Source of the DNA: Prolixibacteraceae bacterium
GTDB lineage: Bacteria > Bacteroidota > Bacteroidia > Bacteroidales > Prolixibacteraceae
NCBI GenBank assembly: GCA_003457135.1
Contig: DMSQ01000013.1
Span: forward strand, 1 to 64,000
Direction: 5' to 3'
Length of the DNA: 64,000 nucleotides
The notes below the pieces were generated by a model that worked only from the letters and a program-made list of their open reading frames with translations, made no database searches and was not told the origin of the DNA. Shown here in pieces: positions 53,278 through 61,315 of the stretch. Each line of letters begins with the position of its first letter. Position 1 is the first letter of the stretch. A program made the translations under genes and the position numbers.

Positions 53278-53953
53278 TTTTCATTGTAATATTCCTGAAT
53301 ACGGCCGTCGCCGTTTCTTTGACGTTGTGCGAAGTTACCGCGAAACCCAGATACACGTTTTGAGATAATTCCATGGTGAATGTAGTGAATGTCTTCCATG
53401 ATTTTCCGTCGGCGCTGTAATAGCCTGTGAATTCGTTTCCTGCCCGTTTTAACCGAATCCAGGTGTTTGGATAGTTCACCGGAAATTCCGGAACTCCATC
53501 AAACTTTTCGGGATAAATAGCTTTCATTTCACCTGCTAATTCTTTTCGGTACTGAAACTCATATCCGCCATTGTTTTTATTTCGCGGGTTATTGTTTGGA
53601 AATACCTGGAAAAAGACATGACGGCTGTTGTCAGAGAGTTGTTCGCGTGCCATCAATCCAGCTTTGGTGTACAGGTGTGGAGCAGACAGGCTTTCAATTC
53701 GGGTAGCCAGATCAAAATCACCGGTTTGTTCGAAACAGGCAAATCCAAATTCGTCGCGAACTCCCCAAATATCTGCTCCGCCTGCTGTTATCCCAATTCC
53801 ATCCTTAAATTCTCCAAGCACTCCACGAAGTTCAGGATTACCAATATCGGCATGTTTGAATTTTTTTGACTGAATCTCTTTGTCTTTGGCTGAAAGCGAT
53901 AATCCTGCTGCGAAGAGGAGGATCAATAGAAAAGTAATGTTCTTTTTAGTCAT
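53273..53953 (-). CDS. Secreted DUF1349 concanavalin-like protein
   Basis: The 226-residue protein has a signal peptide (MTKKNITFLLILLFAAGLSLS) and a single concanavalin-like jelly-roll of the DUF1349 type: GDFDLATRIESL, YTKAGLMAREQLSD, WIRLKRAGNEFTGYYSADGKSW and YLGFAVTSHN. Such domains bind carbohydrates or occur beside glycosidases; no catalytic residues are assigned. It sits between GH10 (11-base gap) and the GH30-like gene, so it probably assists polysaccharide binding (inference). Confidence 0.75.
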   Translation of the reverse strand: MTKKNITFLLILLFAAGLSLSAKDKEIQSKKFKHADIGNPELRGVLGEFKDGIGITAGGADIWGVRDEFGFACFEQTGDFDLATRIESLSAPHLYTKAGLMAREQLSDNSRHVFFQVFPNNNPRNKNNGGYEFQYRKELAGEMKAIYPEKFDGVPEFPVNYPNTWIRLKRAGNEFTGYYSADGKSWKTFTTFTMELSQNVYLGFAVTSHNVKETATAVFRNITMKK

Positions 53954-53964
53954 GAGGTTTAATT

Positions 53965-56637
53965 TTATATCCCATTCAATTTAAATGTTTTCACTTCATC
54001 CTGGTTAATGATCCGCAAGGTATAAAATCCGGGTTCAGGTACCTGAATGTGAGTTTTTCCTGATACTGATTCCATTTTTCGGATAAAAATCCTTGCACCA
54101 ACTGCATTAAAAAGTTCGGCAGTTGTAGGGGTAGTTAAATTGCTGGCTTCAAGTATAAAAGAGCCTCTGTAAGGATTAGGATAAACCCTGATTGAGTTAT
54201 TTAACTGACCAATTCCAGTCGTACATTCAGCGCTGGTGGCCGAATAAACCTTAACATCTACCGGTTCTGATTTGGCCGAACATCCGTAGGCATTGGTGAC
54301 CAGACTGTAACTTCCTGTTTCGCTGGCATCGATCGAAGTTACAGAGCCCTGAATTTTGGAGGTTCCTTTGTACCAGGTGTAAGTCAAATCGTTGGAAGTA
54401 TTGGCACTGAGTTTCACTTTTTCGCCCGGACAAAAAGAAAGGTTGCCAGTTGTGGTGATGATCGCTTTTGGTATCGGATTAACTTTTACTTCGAGCGGGA
54501 CAGAGGTGATTTCAACAGCGCCCTTTTTTACTTTTACCGAATAAATTCCAGATTGGCTAGCCACCATGCTTGCAGTCTGATCTGGCAGCAAATCAGCACC
54601 ACGGAACCATTTATAAGACAATCCGATTCCGGTAGGGGCATTCAAAGTGATGTTTTCGCCCTCGCACAGGCAGGCCGGTTTGGTTGTTGTAATTTCAACT
54701 TGATCAGGAATATCACCATCGAACGTAAGGACAACCAGATTAGCTATCCCGCTTTGTTTTGAATTTTCAATTTTGAAAGTTCCGATTCTTACTTTACCAG
54801 GTTTAGCAATGGTATATTTATAGGTTCCCAGGAAACCTTCAAATGTAACTTTTCCATCCTGATCCGTTGTTTTGTCTGTTTTTTTTGTCCACCATTGGTT
54901 AAAAACCAGTTCTTTCCAGGCTTCTCCGTGTAGCCTGATTGTCCAGTCGGAGTTATAAAATGCGCCATCGGGTATCCAGTGTTGTCCGGCCCAAAATCCC
55001 CAGGTCAAGAACGACTTTACCGATGGGTGACTAAAGCAGATGGTCAGCAAATCGCGGGTATAATCGGCCTGAACCGCGCGTTGGGTAATGTTGATGTCGT
55101 GTTCGGTAATTTTGATTTCCTTGCCCAGTGTCGCGAACCTTTCGAGAATTGTGTAAACTTTGGTGATGGGAGTTAGGTCTGAATCGAAATGGCCCTGCAT
55201 CCCGATCCCTTCAATTTTTCCACCTTTTTCGTCAATGTACTTGATGATGTTGAAATACCCGTCCTGGTGTTTCACATCGTTCCCTCCAGAACTTAAAATA
55301 GAATAATCGTTGATGTAAAGTTTCACTTTCCGGTCGTTGGCCCTGACCCGTTTAAACCAGTCGGCCATCACTTCATCGCCCAAAATAGCCTGAACATCCT
55401 TTTCCGAATAGGGCTCATTCAAAACATCCCAGTCGTTCAGGCGTCCACTGGCGAATTTAGTCACATCGTCAATTCGTTTATCAATTTCGTTTCGAAGCGC
55501 AACGGGGTTGTTTTTCAGATTGGCAATTGCTGTTGGCATAAATTTGTAGGAAGGCCAGATCACATTGTGGCCCCTGACAGCTATTTTCTTTTTATCGAGC
55601 GAATCGAGCGAACGGCGGATGTTAAAGGTAGAATTTGGATTGAATGGCCCCCATTTCAGGTCGTTTTCGAAAACTACTTCATTGAAAAGCTCATAGACAT
55701 TTTTCCGGTAAGTGGCATTATTCAGGAAAGTACTGGCGGCCACAGCGCTGCCAAATCCAAATTGGTGGCGCACCATTTCAATCGTAACAGTAGCATCTTT
55801 CAAAAGGTTTCCCTGTTCGTCGTACACCACTATCTCGGCAGTTCCTTTCCTGATCAGGTTAATACGATCGGCAGACTGTGTCCGCCATGCGGCATTGGCT
55901 TCGCGGCCGATATAAGTAATTTCGGTCACAGGAAGTTTATCGAGGCTCAGACTGTTTTTATAATTCAGGAATTTTACATCGGCCACTTCGACCGTCTGGT
56001 TAGGAAAGCCAATGTGAAACGAATAACTTACTGCAGTGCTGGCCAATGTGTTCGTTATTTTAACAGAAGCAAAATATTGCTTCCACTCTTTGCCAATATT
56101 GATTTTGTAATACAATTCTTTGGTGTATGGGTCTGAATTTTTTTCGATACAAACGGTTAAGTTACCATCTCCGTATTCATTTTTCGAAGAGGTTGTCCGG
56201 GCATAAAAGGCTACCAAAACTATGTCGTTGGCAGCGATTCCGGTGGCAGGGGTAAACTTAACCTGGGCATCCCAGGGATTATTCAAAATAGCGCCAGTAG
56301 AAAACCTAAAGCCTTTGGTAAACGCCTGATTCTGGATGTCGATGGCGGTGAGGGTGTAAGTCCCGACTTTCTGATAATTGATTGCTGAGGTACTGATAAG
56401 CGAAACGCCACCTTCGGGAATTTGAGCGAATAATGAAGTACTGAAAAGAATTAGAAATAACATTACTCCCGGAAATAATAAGTTTATCTCCTTCGTCTGA
56501 AACGAGACTTTCTCTATTGTGGACTTTATTTCGCGGACGATTTTAATACCCATTCCTGAACCCAGGGCGACACTTCGTTTGCCCCGGGCTGGTATCTGTT
56601 GTCCTTTCAAGACGTTTGCATTCATGTCAATCATCAT
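53965..56637 (-). CDS. T9SS-secreted GH10 endo-beta-1,4-xylanase
   Basis: The frame is 890 residues. After the signal-like segment (about 55-72) come a beta-sandwich CBM-like domain (about 75-225) and a GH10 barrel (about 265-585) with acid/base E408 in DVLNEP and nucleophile E512 in KITEHDI. A short CBM/Fn-like domain follows (about 590-650), then two Ig-like domains (about 655-830) and a T9SS type A sorting domain (VYPNPYRGSF to end). The true start is uncertain. Residues 17-26 are encoded by a REP-like hairpin, so translation may begin later, at M29 (56553) or M59 (56463), which directly precedes FLILFSTSLFAQ. Gap to DUF1349 is 11 bases. Confidence 0.9.
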   Translation of the reverse strand: MMIDMNANVLKGQQIPARGKRSVALGSGMGIKIVREIKSTIEKVSFQTKEINLLFPGVMLFLILFSTSLFAQIPEGGVSLISTSAINYQKVGTYTLTAIDIQNQAFTKGFRFSTGAILNNPWDAQVKFTPATGIAANDIVLVAFYARTTSSKNEYGDGNLTVCIEKNSDPYTKELYYKINIGKEWKQYFASVKITNTLASTAVSYSFHIGFPNQTVEVADVKFLNYKNSLSLDKLPVTEITYIGREANAAWRTQSADRINLIRKGTAEIVVYDEQGNLLKDATVTIEMVRHQFGFGSAVAASTFLNNATYRKNVYELFNEVVFENDLKWGPFNPNSTFNIRRSLDSLDKKKIAVRGHNVIWPSYKFMPTAIANLKNNPVALRNEIDKRIDDVTKFASGRLNDWDVLNEPYSEKDVQAILGDEVMADWFKRVRANDRKVKLYINDYSILSSGGNDVKHQDGYFNIIKYIDEKGGKIEGIGMQGHFDSDLTPITKVYTILERFATLGKEIKITEHDINITQRAVQADYTRDLLTICFSHPSVKSFLTWGFWAGQHWIPDGAFYNSDWTIRLHGEAWKELVFNQWWTKKTDKTTDQDGKVTFEGFLGTYKYTIAKPGKVRIGTFKIENSKQSGIANLVVLTFDGDIPDQVEITTTKPACLCEGENITLNAPTGIGLSYKWFRGADLLPDQTASMVASQSGIYSVKVKKGAVEITSVPLEVKVNPIPKAIITTTGNLSFCPGEKVKLSANTSNDLTYTWYKGTSKIQGSVTSIDASETGSYSLVTNAYGCSAKSEPVDVKVYSATSAECTTGIGQLNNSIRVYPNPYRGSFILEASNLTTPTTAELFNAVGARIFIRKMESVSGKTHIQVPEPGFYTLRIINQDEVKTFKLNGI
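56561..56588. repeat. REP-like hairpin near the GH10 start
   Basis: CCCAGGGC (56561-56568) pairs with GCCCCGGG (56581-56588) with one wobble on the minus strand, 12-base loop. Similar GC-rich palindromes scattered in Bacteroidota genomes are REP/RAYT-type elements. It lies under the implausible N-terminal residues of the GH10 frame. Confidence 0.45.
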
Positions 56638-56671
56638 TTTTTTCTTTAAAAGATATGTTTAGATTAGTTTG

Positions 56672-56951
56672 TTAAAGCTTAATAAATCGTTCGGTTTGAA
56701 AATTCTGGTTGCCCTCGAAGCGGATCAGGTAATTTCCGGCGCTCAGGAATTTGACATCCAAAGTTAGGTTTTTATCAATACGCCCTTGTTTCAGAACTTG
56801 TCCAAATAAATTGAGAATGGAATACCTGTAAAAGTATTCAATGCCTGAAAGATACAATTTGTCGAGGGCAGGACTGGGAAAGGCAATTGGGTTTTTCAAC
56901 TTTTCAAGTTCCGTAATTTCTGAAGGGATTTCGCGTGTAACAGAACACCAA
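56672..56951 (-). pseudogene. Orphan T9SS sorting tail, remnant of a CAZyme gene
   Basis: From SVTREIPSE at about 56951 the frame runs through AFPSPALDKLYLSG and FLSAGNYLIRFEGN to RFIKL. This closely parallels the last 90 residues of the 1118-residue protein at 57952 (SVTREIPSG, YPIPTRDKLFISG, FLAGGQYIIRLEGD, KLIKL). No signal peptide or catalytic domain precedes it; upstream codons overlap the 3' end of the GH5 gene in another frame. A recombination or deletion that removed the body of a paralogous gene is inferred. An ATG at 56899 could start a 75-residue peptide, but with no export signal. Confidence 0.6.
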
Positions 56952-56971
56952 TGGCAAAAAAATAACCACGC

Positions 56972-57937
56972 CTATTTCTCCTTCTCCGCCTGTTTCCTCA
57001 ACAACTCACGGGTTTTGATACCCGATTCCTTCAGGTCTTCCTCTTTCCAGTTTCCTTCGGAGGAAGCGGTGGTTTTGAGCATTGAGCAGGTCTCATTTTT
57101 ATCGGAAACCGACCACGAAATCAGGCTGACATTGTTTGCCGAACACCAGTCAATCCAATTTTGCCATTCGGTATAATTGATCGGTCCATTTCCTGAAGCT
57201 TCCATACCGGCAGATTCAGAAATGAAAACCGGGATACCTTTTTTGATTGCATAATCACAGCGGTCGCGCAGGAATTTACCATGCGTTCCGGCGTAAAAAT
57301 GACAAGTGTACATGATGTTGCTGAATCCCAGAATAGGATCGTCGGCTACCAGGTGAATATCCTGGTCCCAATGCGGGCTGCCAACCAGAATGATATTATC
57401 CGGGTCAATGGCACGGATGGTTTTAATCAGTTCGATGGAATAGTCTTTAACCTGTTGCCAGGTATCCTTTACCGGTTCGTTATAGAGTTCGTAAATGACA
57501 TGTGGGTTTTTGCCATACTTCTGTGCCATTTCAGCAAAAAAAACTTTGGCGGCATCCGGTTTCAGGGTGTGGCTGTGCCAGTCAATCAGCACATAAATGT
57601 TGCTTTCGATGGCGCCCTGAATAACAGCCTCCATTTTTTCTTTCGACCAATCGGGCTTTTCCATGTAACCGCTTTTCGGATCAATTCCCATTGCAGCCCT
57701 TACTGCCGAACATTTCCAGTCGGTAGCCAGCCATTTGACCGATTCTTTGTTGTAAAACCGGGGCCAGAAGTTGTGCCAGCCGTAACTAACACCATTCAGA
57801 ACGGTAATATCTTTATGCTTATCAACGAGTTGGGTTCCTTTTACTGAAAGCTTTCCGTGTTTTTTTACCGGTTGTGCAATTGTGGTTACCGCAAACAAAA
57901 GGAATATGAAGGCACTTAATGAAAAAATTTGTTTCAT
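56972..57937 (-). CDS. GH5 endo-beta-glucanase (subfamily 2-like)
   Basis: The 321-residue secreted enzyme (MKQIFSLSAFIFLLFAVTTIAQ) is a compact GH5 barrel: HGKLSVKGTQLVDKHKD at the N-terminus, VLIDWHSH, acid/base E154 in YELYNEP and nucleophile E241 in VFISESAG, with WSVSDKNET near the end. These motifs best fit subfamily GH5_2 cellulases. No binding module or T9SS domain is present. It starts 14 bases after the large double-GH5 gene and ends next to the orphan T9SS tail, so the tail could once have belonged to this locus. Confidence 0.87.
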   Translation of the reverse strand: MKQIFSLSAFIFLLFAVTTIAQPVKKHGKLSVKGTQLVDKHKDITVLNGVSYGWHNFWPRFYNKESVKWLATDWKCSAVRAAMGIDPKSGYMEKPDWSKEKMEAVIQGAIESNIYVLIDWHSHTLKPDAAKVFFAEMAQKYGKNPHVIYELYNEPVKDTWQQVKDYSIELIKTIRAIDPDNIILVGSPHWDQDIHLVADDPILGFSNIMYTCHFYAGTHGKFLRDRCDYAIKKGIPVFISESAGMEASGNGPINYTEWQNWIDWCSANNVSLISWSVSDKNETCSMLKTTASSEGNWKEEDLKESGIKTRELLRKQAEKEK

Positions 57938-57951
57938 GTTTAGGTTTTGTT

Positions 57952-60900
57952 TTATAGTTTGATCAGTTTTTCGTTTTGAACAAAATTGTCTCCTTCCAAA
58001 CGGATAATGTATTGGCCACCTGCCAGAAATTTTAAATCAATTGGCTGGTTGAAGCTGATCTGACCCTGATGGAGTATTTGCCCCGGAAGAGTGATGATGA
58101 CGTATTTCCTAACCTGGTTCATACCGGAAATAAAGAGTTTGTCGCGAGTTGGGATTGGATAGATATTCACTTTATTCCGGGCTTCCGGCTGATTTATGCC
58201 TGAGGGGATTTCGCGTGTAACAGAAATCATTCCGAGGTTGTATTCGGCATAGTCGAAGTAAATGCGCATCACCTGAACGCCTTTAGATAGTGCAATCCCG
58301 GTTGTTTTTTTAGCAACAAATTTAGAATAGCTTCCGGTGGAGGCAACCGATTGCTGACCGGTTTTATCTATGCCGTCAAATTCGAGGTGAAATTTTCCTA
58401 ACCGGCCTGCTGAGGCAAACAGGATTTCGAAGGTGTAGTTTCCATCCTGAAGTACATCAACCGTGTATTCGAGCCATTCGCCGGTGGCAATCCCGCCAAT
58501 CGTTCCCTCCGGAAGCCTGAATTCAGTATCAACTCCCTGTTCCGGTCTGATCCCGTTGCCATCGTTGGTTTTGGTCTGATCGTGGTAACCAACTCCTTCG
58601 CCGCCTAAATCATAGTAAGTCGGGTTGATCGTGCCGGGTACCTGATGTGGATTTCCATCGGGATAGGCCACTTTGGCCTCTGAGGCAATAATGGTAACCT
58701 GACATGCCGCAGTAAATGCCCCGTCGTTTGTTTTTGCCGTAATTTCAACCGACCCGCTTCGTGACGAAACGGCGGTAACCAACCCGTTTGCATCAACTGT
58801 TGCAATCTTGTTATCGGCTGTTGTCCAGTTAATTTTCTGATCTTCGGCCAATGCCGGAAGCGGGAAAGCGATTAGTTTTTTTGTTTTTCCTGAAATCAGG
58901 TTCAGTTTTTTATCGGAAATGACGATTCCCGTTGCTTTAAGTCCGGTTACAGGTTTTCCCCACCAGTAGTTTTTTGCTTTGGCATCGGTGATCAAAGTAT
59001 CAATTGTCTCATTCAGCGTAAAGTCGCCCCAATCGCGCCAGTCAACCCAACCCGAACCAATATTTTCGAGTGTCTGGGCATTTTCCTTGAACCCATCCAC
59101 CTGCTTGATGAAATCATTTCCAGGTAATTTGGATTTGTGATTGTAGAACCATTCCGTACACAAAACGGGGTATTTGGCCATGAGTGTTTTAACCGCCGAA
59201 CTGCTGGTCGAATTATACATGTGGTAAGCCACCGTGGTATGCTTCCAGTCAATCTGGTCTTTGTAGTTTTCCACTACATTCACGATTTCGGAAGTAATTC
59301 CATTAAAACTGAAAAACAGTACCTGCCGGTTTGGCGCCAGAGTGCGGATGCTGTTGTAGAGTTTCAGGTAGCTGGTTTTAAAGTCGGTTTTCAGGTAATC
59401 GCTGGTATTAAATGTGGGTTCGTTGGCTGGTTCGTAGAAAACCAAATCGTTGTCTTTGTAGCGCGGTGCAACAGCATTCCAAAACTCATTTTCGAGTGTA
59501 AAAAGGTAGGTTTTATCGTATTCCTGCTGGGCGCCTACATTGTGAAAATTGATGATCAGGTTCATACCGGTCGCTGTGGCATTTGCCACCACTTTGTCGA
59601 GGTGAGGCAATACTTCGCTCACCGTCCAGTTATTGGAACCCCTGTCTTTGTAATACGGATCAACCCAGCAGATGCGAATAGCATTGAATCCATTGTTCTG
59701 AATAGTTTTCCAGCTTTCGATGTTTTCGGCAAAAGCCACCGATTGGCTGAGCGATTTGCCCAAAACCATCGGCGTTCCACGCATGATATTACCGTTTTTG
59801 TCTTTCAGGGTACCAGTAAGTGTATTTTCTCCTGAGTTGATTTTGACAGTCACTTCATTCAGGATCACTTCGTCCAGAAAAAAATCTTCAGTTGATTTGC
59901 CGAGATCGAATACAATGCGGGATGACAGATCAGTTGGTTCTTTCATTTGAAATGTGTAGGAAAAGGACTTTACTACGGTTCCCAGGGTGAACGAATTACC
60001 TCCGCTGTAACCGGTATATGGCGAAATGCTCTTCCCGATATACGCGCTTATAGTTCGTTCAGCAGTTGACCTTGCCTTAAAACTGAGCAGGTACATTTTA
60101 TCTTTTTCAATTTTAACATTGTTTTTTACCAGTTGAACGTGCCAGGTTTCGCTGCTGCCATTGTTAATGATGATTTGCACTTCGTCGTTGGCCATCGTTT
60201 TGGTCGCATTTCCGGTTTGTTGGGTGTAAAGCTGCCAATCGGTGGTGCTTAGTTTGAATTCATCTTTGTAAACCGGATTCAGGATGGTTTCGCTAACCGG
60301 ATACATCGGATCGGTTACAAGCGCATTGAGCAAATCCTGGCGGGCAGTTTTAGCGACCGGGTCATAAATTCCGAAGCCTGCACTAAACTCCCAATAGGCA
60401 CAACTGAAGCCCAACTCTTCGAAGTAGCGTGCCAGATAATTGGTCCACCGGATTCGGGAAGGCATTTCTGCTTTTTCGTATGCCCCGAATTCGCCAATGT
60501 GCACAGGTATATTGTATTTTTTACTGAAGGCAACCAGGGGGGCAAAATCATTTTGCATGGTTTGTCGTTCGCCTTCTGTATTCAGCCATTTGGTGCCCAG
60601 CCAGTTGTTGGCCTCGGTACCAGCCCAGCTAGCTCCCTGATGGGTAAAGGTGAAGGGATTATAATAATGAACAGTTTGAATGAGGTAGTCATCTTTAGGA
60701 AGGACCAGTTTTGAAAGACCACCCAAACCTCCCCATTCAGCGGTGCCAACCAACACATAGCGTTTGGGATTGGTCAGCCTGATTTTTTGCAGGGCTTCAG
60801 GAAATAGCGTATTCCATACTTCGGGTGTAATACTGTTGTTGGGTTCGTTCAGTACTTCGAAAACCAAACTGTCGGAATAGTCTTTAAAATATGTAGCAAT

Positions 60901-61308
60901 TTGTGTCCACTGGCTCAGAAAACGCTCTTTTTGTCCGTTGACATCGTTAAGTAAAGCTTCGTGGTGGTGCATGTTGATAATGGCGATGAGGTGATTGGCA
61001 AGCGCTTCGTCAACAACTTGTTTAATGCGTGTAAAAAAAACCGGATTAATCTGGTAGGGTGGGGTTGCCGAACTCCTGGCAGCAGGTTCCCATCGGATCG
61101 GAATACGGACATGTTTAAAACCCATGTCATTGATAATTTTGAAATAGCCGGTTTTCCACGGATTCCCCCACTCTGTTTCTGTGGGAGCCTCAAACATATT
61201 TCCCATGTTGATCCCGGTTCCCAGTTTTTTATTGAACTCGAAAGCCGGGGTTTGGGCAAAACTGTTTATGGAAAAGAAAATGATTAAAATAGCAATGGTT
61301 CGTTTCAT
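57952..61308 (-). CDS. Bimodular T9SS-secreted protein with two GH5-like catalytic domains
   Basis: The 1118-residue protein (signal MKRTIAILIIFFSINSFAQ) contains a GH5_4-like barrel (about 20-340; E155 in VLNEP, E273 in HIGEFG), a CBM4/9-like sandwich (about 345-490), a second GH5-like barrel (about 500-790; E630 in YEPANEP, E719 in LCTEW), a Big_2/Ig domain (about 795-875), a CBM6/35-like domain (about 880-1035; GEWLEYTVDV) and a T9SS sorting domain. Both catalytic pairs are intact, so two activities on one chain, probably complementary beta-glucan, xyloglucan or mannan cleavage, are likely. It follows the GH44 gene by 7 bases. Confidence 0.87.
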   Translation of the reverse strand: MKRTIAILIIFFSINSFAQTPAFEFNKKLGTGINMGNMFEAPTETEWGNPWKTGYFKIINDMGFKHVRIPIRWEPAARSSATPPYQINPVFFTRIKQVVDEALANHLIAIINMHHHEALLNDVNGQKERFLSQWTQIATYFKDYSDSLVFEVLNEPNNSITPEVWNTLFPEALQKIRLTNPKRYVLVGTAEWGGLGGLSKLVLPKDDYLIQTVHYYNPFTFTHQGASWAGTEANNWLGTKWLNTEGERQTMQNDFAPLVAFSKKYNIPVHIGEFGAYEKAEMPSRIRWTNYLARYFEELGFSCAYWEFSAGFGIYDPVAKTARQDLLNALVTDPMYPVSETILNPVYKDEFKLSTTDWQLYTQQTGNATKTMANDEVQIIINNGSSETWHVQLVKNNVKIEKDKMYLLSFKARSTAERTISAYIGKSISPYTGYSGGNSFTLGTVVKSFSYTFQMKEPTDLSSRIVFDLGKSTEDFFLDEVILNEVTVKINSGENTLTGTLKDKNGNIMRGTPMVLGKSLSQSVAFAENIESWKTIQNNGFNAIRICWVDPYYKDRGSNNWTVSEVLPHLDKVVANATATGMNLIINFHNVGAQQEYDKTYLFTLENEFWNAVAPRYKDNDLVFYEPANEPTFNTSDYLKTDFKTSYLKLYNSIRTLAPNRQVLFFSFNGITSEIVNVVENYKDQIDWKHTTVAYHMYNSTSSSAVKTLMAKYPVLCTEWFYNHKSKLPGNDFIKQVDGFKENAQTLENIGSGWVDWRDWGDFTLNETIDTLITDAKAKNYWWGKPVTGLKATGIVISDKKLNLISGKTKKLIAFPLPALAEDQKINWTTADNKIATVDANGLVTAVSSRSGSVEITAKTNDGAFTAACQVTIIASEAKVAYPDGNPHQVPGTINPTYYDLGGEGVGYHDQTKTNDGNGIRPEQGVDTEFRLPEGTIGGIATGEWLEYTVDVLQDGNYTFEILFASAGRLGKFHLEFDGIDKTGQQSVASTGSYSKFVAKKTTGIALSKGVQVMRIYFDYAEYNLGMISVTREIPSGINQPEARNKVNIYPIPTRDKLFISGMNQVRKYVIITLPGQILHQGQISFNQPIDLKFLAGGQYIIRLEGDNFVQNEKLIKL

Positions 61309-61315
61309 GGTTAAG

